A stretch of 64,000 nucleotides of DNA from Larix kaempferi (taxonomy: Eukaryota; Streptophyta; Pinopsida; Pinales; Pinaceae), in the NCBI GenBank assembly GCA_027924585.1, contig BSBM01000809.1:9457001-9521000 (forward strand). The letters run 5' to 3'. Numbering within the stretch: the stretch's first letter is position 1; the number at the start of each line of letters is the position of its first letter. A program made the position numbers and the translations under genes. The notes beneath the pieces are model-generated. The model had not been told where the DNA came from, did no database searches, and saw nothing but the letters and a program-made list of their open reading frames with translations. Shown piece after piece: positions 32,546 through 42,973 of the stretch.

Positions 32546-35498
32546 CATGTGGCTCGTCCTGAGCCACTTCCATCTGTAGACGATGGTGCCGCATCTTCCG
32601 GTGTACCTATGTTTGAAGTAAAATTTTGCAGAGTAATTGCTAACTTTGCAACCATGTCCTTGGCCTTTTGCTCAAATCCTCGAAGCGTCTCCAGAGTTGC
32701 CTGTGAGACCTTTTCTTTGGCCACTTGCTCTTTCATGGTGCCTTCCACTGCCTGAAGTTCTACGAACTTCTCATCGAATTACTGCATCGATTCGAGGCCT
32801 TCTTGTTCAATGGGATGCAACCTGGCAGATGTAGCAGCCTCTTTCCCTCTTAGCGCAGCCAACTCTTTCTGTAGGTCCTTGATTTTGTTGTACTTCTGTA
32901 TTTTCTCCCTAGCCGACGAACTCTTTAACTCTGCATTTATAGCTTCTACCTATTGTTGTGTCCGCTGCATATCCCCCTTTATATTTTCCAATGCAAGATC
33001 CTCATTCAACCCTCTCAATGTTGTATTTAATCCTTCAAGTAAATCTTGGCACTTCATCACTTCCAACGAAATGCTATCCATGGTTTCCTGTACTTCCTCA
33101 GCTAGAGCCACGCACTAATCTGGTGGTATGACTGGGTGCCTAGACTCCAGCTCTACAATCTTCCCTTTGTAGGAAGACTCCATCTGTATCATATCTGATG
33201 TGAGGGATTTTACCTTGGCTGTAATTTTCTTTATTGTATCCTCTACATCGTCTTCTTCTGCGCATTCCTCAATCTTTGCAGAGACTACTGAAACTGTCTC
33301 TTTCAGCTTACAGTCTCTTTCTCTAGCTTTGCTTAGCTCATGTATATTGCGAGCTGATTCCTACTTCAGTTGATTGATGGCTTCAGCTAACTTTTCACTC
33401 TAATCATATGAGGTGATGCCTCTTTCGTGAATCTCCTCAACAACCTTCATGTGTAACTCGATCAAATCCTCCAGTGACAGAGACCCAATGTTGAGGTCAA
33501 AGTGTGTCGAGTTCTTCGCTGTGTAGCACACATGATCATTTGGGAAGATAAAGTAAATGGGTTCTATTTGCGCAACCCTGGGGTAGGGGCTTCCGACATG
33601 AGGTGGCCGCTTATGCGCACTCGTTCCTCCTACCCTCCCTTCGGAGTCTGATGATTGATGGCCCAAACTTATCTATGCTACCATTGTCTTGACCGTTTCC
33701 ATAGCTTGGATCATGCTTATCTGTAGTTGTTCTTGCTTGGCTTCCTTCTCCACGTGGGTCTCTTCGCATGCTTCCTATACCTTGGTTGCGATAATCTCAC
33801 AATCGTCTTGATGGAGCTGTGGGCCGAACTCTGGCTTCTCAGCCTTCCTCTTTGTACATCGACCTTTCGGTTTTGCGGAGCTTTCAACATCCTTCCTCTT
33901 TCGTTATGTCGTCTCCATGGGATCACTTTGAGAAGGATCCTTTTATTCAACAATGGGAGTACCAACTGGTAGCCCCCTCTTATTATTTCCCTTGTTTGCT
34001 TCTGTTTCTTCCTTATCTTCTTCGGTGTTTTCATCATCGGTGTCTTTGAATTCAATTTTCTTTGAGATGGGTTCAACTTGTTGTTCATAATTAGATTCAG
34101 CATCCAGTGATGCAGGAAGCTTCTAGTCTGCATCCCATCGCTCTAGCATCTGCTCGATCATCTCCTGATCTAGCAAATAAAACCATGGATACCACAACTT
34201 TTCCTCTGTGTCAGCCCTAGGTTGAATGTATGACCGATGCCTCCTCACCATAAACCTCATGATGCAGGTGTATGTGTCAGTCAATGGGCTTGCGATTCAT
34301 GGCGTTGAAAGAATCGCGTCACGCAACTGGTGATAATAGACATAAAAGACTTCGGTTGTCTGCCGCTGTCTAGACGCCTTCGGGCTCACCCATAGGTTAC
34401 TGAAGTGCATCCCAAGGCCGTGTCCTATTAAGGTTGGGATGCCTTGATACCCATCGGCTCTTTCCAACCTACAAAGGCTCTCAGTTTGAGTAGACAAGTG
34501 AAATGGAATGCTGTCCCATCATCCTGGATGTCCTCAATGTCTGCGAGAAACTCATTCAGTAGATACTGGCACCAATTATAAGGTGTTCCACGCAATATTT
34601 TTGCTGCTAGCTTGATTGTGACCATTGGTACCTCAGGTGGCTGACACTTGCGTAGTAGCTTTCCTGCGAGCAACTGAACCGTAAATTTTGTAGCGTGATC
34701 ATTAATATCATTGGTTGGGAATCCACTCCCCTTCCGGACCACACCGAATTCCTTCGCGACTTCCACAGACAGAGCTCTATCCTGCGCCTTCTTTACCATT
34801 AGGTTAGCAAGGTCCACATCGCACTTGTTCAGGTTTTTTATTTGATGTATCAGATCTATACTGATGTCGACGTGCTTATCCAGCCATAGGAATCGTTTGT
34901 GCACGCAACTCAATAATGCGTGCACCATTGCCATAAACTCAGTGCTTTTAGAAAAATGTTGCATTTGTAATAGATTTAGCAACCCTGATGGTTGGAGGGG
35001 CTTTATCCAATATTGGACCTGTAGGCTTTCAGCACAAGTCTAGGAATCCACTACCCGGTCAATGTAGCCATCGAGTCGAAACTGCGGATAGTTCTTCAGT
35101 TTGGCTAACGTGTTCTCCAGTAGGTCATGGTACTCCAATTTGCAGTTCGGCACTTCGCCCAGTAGGTTCTCAATAACCTTCACCCGAGTAGAAATAGTTG
35201 GGACCGGGATCTCATATATAGCAGTTTTATCCAAATGCACTGGTGGTGCATCATATTTTCATGGAGGGATGTATTCCGGCACCAGATAAATGGGTTGGTT
35301 CTAAATTGTGGCCGACTTCTACTTCACTGGTGCTTCTGACCCTCCCCGCTTTGCGGCTAGTTTCTTCCCCTTGCTGGCCTCTGCAGCCTCCGTTGCTAAA
35401 TTTCTGGAAGAAGCTCTCTTTGTTACCGTCATAGCACTTGGAATCCCTAATTGTTTAAATAACCTGAGCACTTCTTGCAAGTCGACCTGCTCACTCAT
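32546..35498 (-). pseudogene. Extra ORF region downstream of integrase (ORF3), function unknown
   Basis: The - strand ATG at 35498-35496 starts MSEQVDLQEVLRLF and a Lys-rich segment (TKRASS...KGKKLAAKRGG). A globular-looking region follows. Its longest open piece, 34982-34428 (184 codons), contains Leu/Cys-rich helices and NWCQYLLNEF. Next come an acidic/basic low-complexity stretch (34133-33720) and a long coiled-coil C-terminal half (33420-32590). The frame has about twelve stops over 3 kb and few shifts. It shows no protease, RT or envelope signature, signal peptide or clear membrane helix. Extra ORFs in this position are known in Athila/Tat-type elements, sometimes called env-like. The globular-plus-coiled-coil form resembles the fragment at 1-1160. 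Confidence 0.6.
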
Positions 35499-35584
35499 AC
35501 ACTGCTCAGTTCGATCGGCTCTCTGGTAGCTCCAATAAGCAATGGCAAATACTTCGTAAACTAGGGAAGTGACCGAGCGAGGTA

Positions 35585-35592
35585 TATTTATA
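35585..35592 (-). promoter_or_regulatory. Internal TATA box upstream of ORF3
   Basis: TATAAATA on the - strand inside GAGGCTATAAATATACC, 87 bases before the ORF3 ATG at 35498. The spacing would allow a start about 30 bases downstream and a leader of about 60 bases. It is in the body of the element, not in an LTR. Confidence 0.5.
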
Positions 35593-35599
35593 GCCTCAG

Positions 35600-36239
35600 C
35601 TGGTCTTCACAGTGGCCTTTGGTGGTCATCGAGGCACTAAATGCCATATTCATTGTCCAGCTCGTGCCTATGATCTCGGCCCTACCATTTGATCCTCATC
35701 ATCATGCCAACTTTGTTTCCATAAATGCCAAAAGGTTTCCAAGCAGGCCAGAGTGTCAACTCCATCATTTCAACGTTAATTTCTCAGCTTGCCAACCGAA
35801 TTTCGGTGTTATGCTAGTCACTTTGGCTTTATGGCACCCGAAAGTGTCACGTCCGCCCTAAATATTCAAGTTTTCTAATGCCGCCAATTTTGTTAACGGC
35901 CCACTAACTGGAAAATGATTGTCATGGTGACTGTTCCTGTCATGATGTACTAGTGGTCTTGTATGAGTGTCGCTTCCGGACGCGCATTCTACTTTCTCTT
36001 CTGTGCGGCTGTGGTTCTGCCTTGTTTGCGCAATCCATATTTTGAAATGAACTGCATAGCTTTTCTGTATATATACATATATATATATATATATGTTTTC
36101 AATGTTTTCACGTGCAACTTCAGTAGTGCTGCATGGTATGCCTCCCTTTGATCATAGAGGATTCTGCAAAGCCAAACTATCGCGGTAAATATTTATTTTG
36201 CTTCCATTTATCAAGCTTGGCATGGTATCTCTGGCTAAG
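35600..36239 (-). other. Spacer between integrase and ORF3
   Basis: Non-coding. It contains a (TA)n microsatellite at about 36066-36095 and GTGACTGTTCCTGTCATGATG-like sequence, but no recognised element. Confidence 0.4.
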
Positions 36240-37183
36240 GTAGCTAGCTAGAAAGACTTGTTCTTTAGGTGGTGATCGTGCCATTCTTTTTCATGCTCTT
36301 TCTATACTTGTTGGTGGAAAGCTATGACGAAGCAATCTTCCTCCATCCCAATCAAGTGTAGGAGCCTTTATTCTAGCGTTGCATGGTCTGCCATGCCTGT
36401 AAACGTAGTTATTCTCAAATAGGGAATGATATACTCCATTGGCATTATTGCTTCTTTCCCGTAAGCCAATCTGAAAGGTGTATGGCCTGTTAATTTCTTG
36501 CATGTAGTCCTGTATGCCCATAATACAGATGGAATGCGCAGGTCCCAATCGTCTCGATTGACATTATATATCTTGGTTAGTGCATTTTCCAGCACTTTAT
36601 TGAATGCTTCAACAGTTCCATTTTCCTGTGAATGATAAGGCATGTTGTGTTGATGATGAACATGGAACTCTTCGGTCAAAGCTTCGATGGTTCTGTTTAG
36701 AAAATGAGTGCCTTGATCACTCATCAAAATCTTCGTGCATCTGAACCTTGTAAGGATATTTTCAAATATGAACTCCACGGTTGTAACTGTGCTACAATAT
36801 TTCACTGGCTTCACTTCTTCTCATCTGATGAGGTAATCGGTAGCAGTAATGATGTACCTCGCACTAGTTCGTTTCCCCCGTGGGTTAATAGGACCCACAA
36901 AATCAATGGCCCATTTCTCAAAGGCCTGCAATGTCAAATGTGGATTTAATGGCATTTCATCTTTGCATGATGGCTTTCTTGTCCTTTGAAAAATGTCGCA
37001 AGTCTGGAAATGTTCCTTGGAATCTTTATGGATAGTAGGCCACCATAGACCTGCGCGCAATATCTTTTGCGCAGTAGCTCTCCCTATGTAGTGACCTCCT
37101 ACGACTCCTGAATGTGCATCAGCCAATATGAATGCTTTCTCATGCTCTAATACACATCTGCGCAGTACTTCATCGAGTACCAA
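36240..37183 (-). pseudogene. Gypsy integrase
   Basis: Zinc-binding domain: ADAHSGVVGGHYIGRATAQ then WWPTIHKD...HFQTCDIF. The second His and first Cys are present, but the last Cys (usually CDxC) is Phe. Catalytic core: AIDFVGP (first Asp), MSDQGTHF (second Asp), and YHSQENGTVEAFN (catalytic Glu). C-terminal: AYRTTCKKLTGHTPFRLAYGKEAIMPMEYIIPYLRI, then a tail without a chromodomain. A stop separates 36821 and 36814. The full Asp-Asp-Glu set is readable. It would insert the cDNA in the nucleus. Confidence 0.9.
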
Positions 37184-37234
37184 CTTCTATAGATGGCCTG
37201 CAATAATGGTGAAGTCTATGGCTCATACTACCAG

Positions 37235-38011
37235 CTACTTCTTATGCTGGGTAGTGAACTCTTGAGGGGCCAACCTTGTAGATAAAAATTCAATGATGTC
37301 CTTATAGTAATCATCGACAACCTGTATAGCAAACAACTGCACATCAGGAAGATGGTATTCTAGGTTCGTAGGTTCTTCTCCTGACTCAATCCTTGACAGA
37401 TGATCAGGTCCTAAATTCAACCTGCCTGGATTAACAATAATTTCAAAGTCATAATCCTGAAAGAGTAATAACCATCGGCATATTCACCCCCCTAACACTG
37501 GCTTATTGACGACATTTTTCAAAGCAGAATGGTCAGTAAACATAGAGAAGTGCGCACCAAGAAAGTAATGCCTGAACTTTTGCAGCATGTAGACCATAGC
37601 GAGTCCTTGTCGCTCAGTAGTGGTATAGTTCTTCTCGGTGGAGGATAAATTTTTACTTGAAAATGCAATGGCATGATCATTACCTCCCTCTCCTGGCTGA
37701 GCAAGAAAAACACCTAATGCTATACATGAAGCATCGACATAGACATGAAATGGCTTCTCCCAGTCTGGAAAAAATAGGATTGGCGCAGTGAGCATCTTCT
37801 CTTTTAATGTGTCAAATCGTTGTTCGCATTCTTTGTTCCAGATGAACGATGCATCTTTCTTTAGCAGCTTCTCCATGGCTGCGGTTATCTGCGCATACCC
37901 TTTTATAAATTTTCTGTAGTACCCCATATGGCCCAATGTGGTGCACAGCTGCTTCACTGAATTTGGTGTTGGCAAGTTGACAATGACTGCGATCTTCGTA
38001 GGATCAACCAT
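37235..38011 (-). pseudogene. Gypsy RNase H and connection domain
   Basis: DPTKIAVIVNLPTP and LGHMGYYRKFIKGYAQI form the end of RT. RNase H begins at FHVYVDASCIALGVFLAQ with its first Asp. The TTTERQGLAMVYMLQKFRHYFLG block supplies the catalytic Glu and FTDHSALKNV the next Asp. The end reads NLGPDHLSRI (final Asp). One stop lies at about 37484, otherwise open. It degrades the RNA strand during cDNA synthesis. Confidence 0.9.
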
Positions 38012-38129
38012 TAAGCCCTATTTTCACACAATGTGTCCCAACAAAATTCCATAGGGCACACAGAAAACGTAGTTCTTCATATTTAAAGAAATTTGATGCT
38101 GTCTGCATTTTTCCAGCATCATCCTGAGG

Positions 38130-38845
38130 TTCACGGCATGGTTCTTCAGTAAACCGAAAATAGTCTAATCATCAAAATAAACTTCTAAAAACTTATGTAT
38201 GAAATCTTTAAATGCTGCGACTGCCACTCTAGAAAATATGGCAGGTGCGTTCTTCATACCCAAAGGCATCACTCTATACTGGAACGACCTCCATTCTATA
38301 GCAAATGTAGGCTTGTGCCTATCTGCTGGATCAATCCTGATCTGATGGTATCCAGAGAATCCATCAATAAAAGAATACGCCTCATTCCCTCCAACATTAT
38401 CAAGCACTTAATCTCTGAAAGGGGTAGGAAACGGGTCATGCATCGAAGCATCATTCAACTTTCTGACATCCACATAGATCCTGATCTCACCCTTTGTTTT
38501 CTTATCGTGGATAACCATCGGGCTTATCCACTCAGATTCTTCAACCGGCTCAATGATCGCTGCATCGAGTATATTATCAAGTTCTTCCTTAACTCGTCCT
38601 TTGTAGCATGGGTTCCGTCTATATGGTCTTTGCTTCACAGGATTCATGCCAGGCTTAAGAGGGATTTTCATCACTCCTAAGTCTCCCAGAATACCTTTCA
38701 TCTCTGTGAACTTGGTCGGGAATAATTCTCGATATTCCTGTATTATGCTGGCGACCTCCTCAACTGTATCTTCATCCCAATAATCTCCAATAGCTGCGAA
38801 CTTTGGCTCTTCGCTGGTGCCAATGTTCACTTTTCTTGTTTTCAC
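38130..38845 (-). pseudogene. Gypsy reverse transcriptase
   Basis: IGDYWDEDTVEEV, then KGILGDLGVMKIPLKP, NPVKQRPYRR, IIEPVEESEWISPMV, GEIRIYVDVRKLN, EAYSFIDGFSGYHQIRI (first catalytic Asp) and VMPLGMKNAPAIF. The catalytic box reads VYFDD followed by a stop where the family has a hydrophobic residue. A further stop (TAA, at about 38408) interrupts. The box variant YFDD is seen in other gypsy elements. Confidence 0.9.
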
Positions 38846-38984
38846 AGGTCCACTAACATCTGAAATTTCCAGTGGAGGTCCTTCTACCTCGCGTGCTCCC
38901 TATGATTCAGGTATCTTTATGTTGCGCGGGTCCTCCTCATCACTTTCTTCTTTATCCTTGGATTCTTCAGCGATGTTATAACAA

Positions 38985-39647
38985 TCAAGAGCATGCTCTA
39001 TTTGCTCCTCCCATTCTTGTTGTAGTCACGTAGGTACACTTCCTGCTCCAAAGAATTCTTCTAGTCATGTTTCCCTGTGTGCAGTCTGGTCTAAATATTC
39101 TTTCCTTAATAACCTGCAATGCATCATTGATACTCGAATGTTCATCTTCAAAACTAAAGTCCTGCTGGAAGCTCGCAGTTAGGACAGACCAGTCCAATGT
39201 ACCCCTACGCAACTCTGGGTCTAGGTACCACTTCTTCGGAATCGGTTCCTCCAACGTGTGCACAAACAGATGCACCCATTCTATCTGTGGCCTTTCTACC
39301 CAAGCTTGTGAACAGGCTTCAATATGATCCCTTGGATCCGTTTGTCCATTATATTTGTCAAAAGGCAGCGTAACCTTCTCAAAAAACCTAATTTGCATCT
39401 TAATTCTGCACTGATCCCATGTCACCAGTGTATGCTTATGCGCAACCCACCATCTGGAAAGTGTCTCGCACAGTGCCATTTCTAATGCTGATATGCGGTA
39501 TTCATCTGCAACTGCTGCAGTATATTCTTTGATAATGCAATAAACATTAGATAAACCATCATAGGTAGGGATTGGAGTTACCTTTTTTCCAATCCAGCGG
39601 AATGACTTCATGATCGTCGCACATCTCCTAGTAGATACTTCATGCAA
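38985..39647 (-). pseudogene. Second gag-like domain between protease and RT
   Basis: A 220-codon open stretch. First part: IPTYDGLSNV...EYRISALEMALCETLSRWWVAHKHTLVTWDQCR. Second part: KYNGQTDPRDHIEACSQAW, EWVHLFVHTLEEPIPKKWYLDPELRRGTLDW, ASFQQDFSFEDEHSS, ALQVIKERIF. Pattern and hydrophobic spacing resemble the retrotransposon gag (capsid) family: YNG-x-x-DP-x-x-H, a Leu/Trp helix block, then W-x-x-L-x-x-x-F. A genuine gag with zinc knuckles is already encoded upstream (42391-40775) and the protease lies between. Two other copies in the window (12765-13290 and 18560-19100) have the same domain just before RT. Confidence 0.75.
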
Positions 39648-40094
39648 TCTGCTTTTCTAGTTTTCCAGTCCTGCATCAAATCCTGAGATGCAAAAGCTAT
39701 CATAGCACCAACTGAGCATTCCATCCGCAGTTGGATTAGTATAATCAACAACATTCATTGTCATCTTGTAAATACGGTTGAAGTCTTGGGCTCTGGATTC
39801 CTCCTGAATCGGTTCAACATATCGTTCACCCTACGAGGGGTCAAATGGTGCGATGACCCTTATATCATTGCCTTCAAATATCATTTTCATGGTATTCAAA
39901 TTTATGATGGTGGAGTTAGTCATTTTCTAATCGATACCCAGCAGCACCAGATAAGGATGGATATCATCCACGATTTCAATTACTTCAAAATCTACATAGC
40001 TTCACACTCTGTCAATGTCAACAATTGTGTTGGGTATCCTCCTCAAGGGTATAACTATCCCTTGATTAGCCATTCTTAACTATATATGTGACCA

Positions 40095-40349
40095 CTATAA
40101 CTTTGGTCTACCCATCTGCTGCCATGTCTGCTTGGTCAAGACATTTACTTCGGATCCAAGATCAAGAATGATGTCATCCATCTCATAGTCCCCAATCTGT
40201 ACAGTGAACCTCATTTCCCTTCCTGTTCCTTTGGGACTCCTAATGTTATGGACTGCGCCATGGGAAGCCCCCTTCGCACTATGTGGTTCGTACTGGCTGA
40301 GTATTTTTTCAAATTCCATAAGAGCATCTGTGCTCTTTAAGAACTTCAT
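40095..40349 (-). pseudogene. Gypsy aspartic protease
   Basis: MRFTVQIGDYEMDDIILDLGSEVNVLTKQTW has the retropepsin active-site motif DLGS at 40163-40152 in a hydrophobic setting. The frame continues with stops towards 39830 (FDPS-GERYVEP). It would cleave the polyprotein in the particle. Confidence 0.8.
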
Positions 40350-40774
40350 GCGGCTCCGTAGGAACTACGCAACAGAGGTACCTGTATCTGTTGCAACGCT
40401 TGTGTGATCATATGCCGCTGGCATATCTTCTATGTATAGTACTTCACTGCACAGCATGATTCTTGGTGAAGTAGGTGGCGGTGTTTTGGACATGTCCCAC
40501 ACTTCTTCAAATGCTCCCTTATTTTTCTGTAAGTCCAAACTAGGTGTTTTCCTAGCAGTTTTTCTAATCCATACTAGTTCACCAGGAGTTTGCTTAGTAT
40601 CATCCGTTCTAGAAGTCGAAGCTTCTGCGCCTCTATTTCCTCCTATATTAGCCCCACTATGCATTACCGCGTTTATGCTCAGATCCCCAGTTTGTCTTTC
40701 TGCTGCAATCAATTAAATGGTGGGGTTCAGCGGTTCTGTCCTTCTTCGTTTATGCATTTCTACCTCTAATTGGG

Positions 40775-41314
40775 GCAGTCTTCAATAACATGATCGAATG
40801 ATTTACAATAATTGCATGTAGTGCATGGGTTTGTACAATCTCTAGATACATGACCTGGTTGGCCACAGTTATAATAGATTACCTAGCCTCGTCCTCTTCC
40901 TTGGGTTGGGCTGGCATTTCTTCCTCTCCCGCGGTATCCACCACCATGGCCTCTATATCCACCCTGATCATAGTGAGCATTCTCTTGTTTTGGTTGATTT
41001 TCTTCTTGAACTTGGTACATTCCAGCACCTTGCATCGCTTCCATATCTCGGTTCCTTTTGTTCTTAAGCTCATATGCATGACAGTTGGATTCATCATGTC
41101 TAACTGACTTACAGAAATTGCAATATAAGTTCTTATGTGTTTTTACGTATTTCTGTATTGTATAACAATCCTCAAGTCGGTGTCCTCTTGTTCTACAGAT
41201 TTCACATCATGGTGCCTAGTTCTGATTCATTGGGTTTGGCGCACCACTGTTAAGATAATATTGAAATAAGGGGCAATGTTCTCTGGTGTGGCCTTCTCCC
41301 TTACATCCTGTACA
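40775..41314 (-). pseudogene. Gag nucleocapsid region with five zinc knuckles
   Basis: Order on the - strand: CTGCKGEGHTREHC (41314-41274), CEICRTRGHRLEDC (41206-41164), CNFCKSVRHDESNC (41122-41081), a Gly/Arg-rich segment GGYRGHGGGYRGRGR (about 40960-40910), YYNCGQPGHVSRDC (40876-40834) and CNYCKSFDHVIEDC (40816-40775). Four are perfect CX2CX4HX4C. The fourth has Tyr for the first Cys, as in the copy at 17870. Most plant gypsy gags have one or two knuckles. They bind the genomic RNA. Confidence 0.85.
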
Positions 41315-42391
41315 CCAGACCTCATGCCTTTGTTCATATCTTTGTTCCTTTCCATTATTCATACCTTGCAATTCTAATGTCAAGGTGGTCAACTAGTTCT
41401 AGATCTGAGACATGCCAAAGCTAGTCTCACTGATCAGCAAAGCCTCTAGCTTCATTGTGATCTCTAAGGCCTCTTCCTGCGACGCAACCTTCTACTACAT
41501 CAATGGTTGTCTGATGTGAGGCAACAGCGTAGCAATGAACCATTACTGTTGTTGTTGTAGAGCTATAACAAAGCTCACTTGGTCCAACAATGTCTTAAAT
41601 TTTTGGTCAAATTCCCATACCGTTTTAGTAGGTTTCTGCTTGATCTCTTTCAATTCGGTTATGCACTGCGACTCTTGCTTTGGTTTCTTAAACTATGCTA
41701 CAAGTGTAGCCTTGATTTCTATTAGGGTTCTCAGTTGTGCCTAAGAATATTTCATAAACCAATGCAAGGCTTTGTCTCTAAAAGTAGTGATGAATTGCGC
41801 TCTCTTCACAACATCATCCTAAACTTGCTTTACACTCCATTAGGCTTCACATAGAAACCAATGTTGATCAGGGTCTTCTAGACCCGTTCCTTTGAATATC
41901 GATAGTTTGATATAGTTATCTGTCATCCTCCTTCTTCGTTGTGTAGCACCTTAAGTAGTGCTAGGATTCTGCGTGGGGTTCTGAGCAGAAAAAGTAAATG
42001 TGGCACTCGAAATAGTGCTAGGGATACTACTTTGTGGAATATTTTGAGGCTGGGTAGTCTGAACTGGAATAGTCTGAGTTGGAAAGGTCTGAGAACCCAC
42101 TCATATAGTGTTACTAGTATTAATGTTCGGCGGAATGGGCTGCGCGACGCTCGCAGTGGACAGGTTCTGAGAGGGGGGAGGTGCGGTATTTGCAACCGAC
42201 GGATTCTGAGGTGTAATAGGCTAGATTATGGCTAATGGCAGTGCGGTTTGATTGGTAAGATCAAATGGGATTTCGGTATTCACATGGAGTCCAGGTTCTC
42301 CAGGATTCTTTTCTTTATTAAACTTATATCTCTTTCCACTTCTCATATTATGGGTTTATTCGTCAGAGTCACTGTATATACTTTCTACCAT
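41315..42391 (-). pseudogene. Gypsy gag, capsid part
   Basis: Starts MVESIYSDSDE at 42391, then a basic segment (GKRYKFNKEKNPGEPG) and a Pro/Gln/Thr-rich stretch (42240-41950). The capsid signature FKGTGLEDPDQHWFLCEA (about 41905-41850) follows, then FITTFRDKALHWFMKY, KKPKQESQCITELKEIKQ, WEFDQKFKTLLDQ and FIATLLPHIRQPL. About ten stops, many at former Trp or Gln codons, and few shifts. It is the main structural protein of the particle. Confidence 0.8.
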
Positions 42392-42973
42392 GACAAATTC
42401 AAAAATAATATTGCATTCTTAAAACGCCTTTCTCAGCTAAAAGCATTTCAATGTATAGACTAAGATTATTCAGGTACTTACCTCTGAATCCTTCAAAAAA
42501 GTATGCTTCATCTTGAATGTAGGATTTCAGCGTGTCTACAACAAATTCTGTTACAAATCCTTCAAGTATGCTATCAACCAAGAAGTCGACTACTCACGAC
42601 AGTGGGCTGTATATTGCTTTGAACTGCACTATGAGCTCTAGAGTCCACTCTGTATGTACTCCTCCCTTAAAACAGTTTTTCCTTTCTACAAGTCGCGAGA
42701 TCCACTCATGCAGCTCATTTCCAAACGAAGCCCATAAAATCTCGTGAATATCTTTCCACAAATATCTGTTCAACCACTCTACGCCAGATAGATGCGGGTG
42801 TCTGTTGTCTTTCTTTGCAAATTCTCTTTCAGTCTTGTCACACCAATCCCAAATCTCTTTCTTTTTCAGGATGCCAATTGTTTGAACCCAATGGGAACTG
42901 ATATTCTTCGTTGCACATTACTTTCCAAACACACTATCGCATCACTAGGTCTTAGCATGACAATGGAACCATT
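42392..42973 (-). promoter_or_regulatory. 5' leader with primer-binding site
   Basis: Directly inside the right LTR the - strand reads AA-TGGTTCCATTGTCATG (42973-42956). TGG at this place is the usual start of a tRNA-complementary primer site; I cannot name the tRNA. About 580 bases of leader follow before the gag ATG. Confidence 0.6.

Noticed and set aside
32546-35498. Viral envelope protein
   Set aside because: No signal peptide, clear membrane helix or fusion-like features; position alone does not make it an envelope gene.
32549-36151. + strand ORFs across the gypsy 3' region
   Set aside because: They lie opposite the - strand extra ORF and have no recognisable features.
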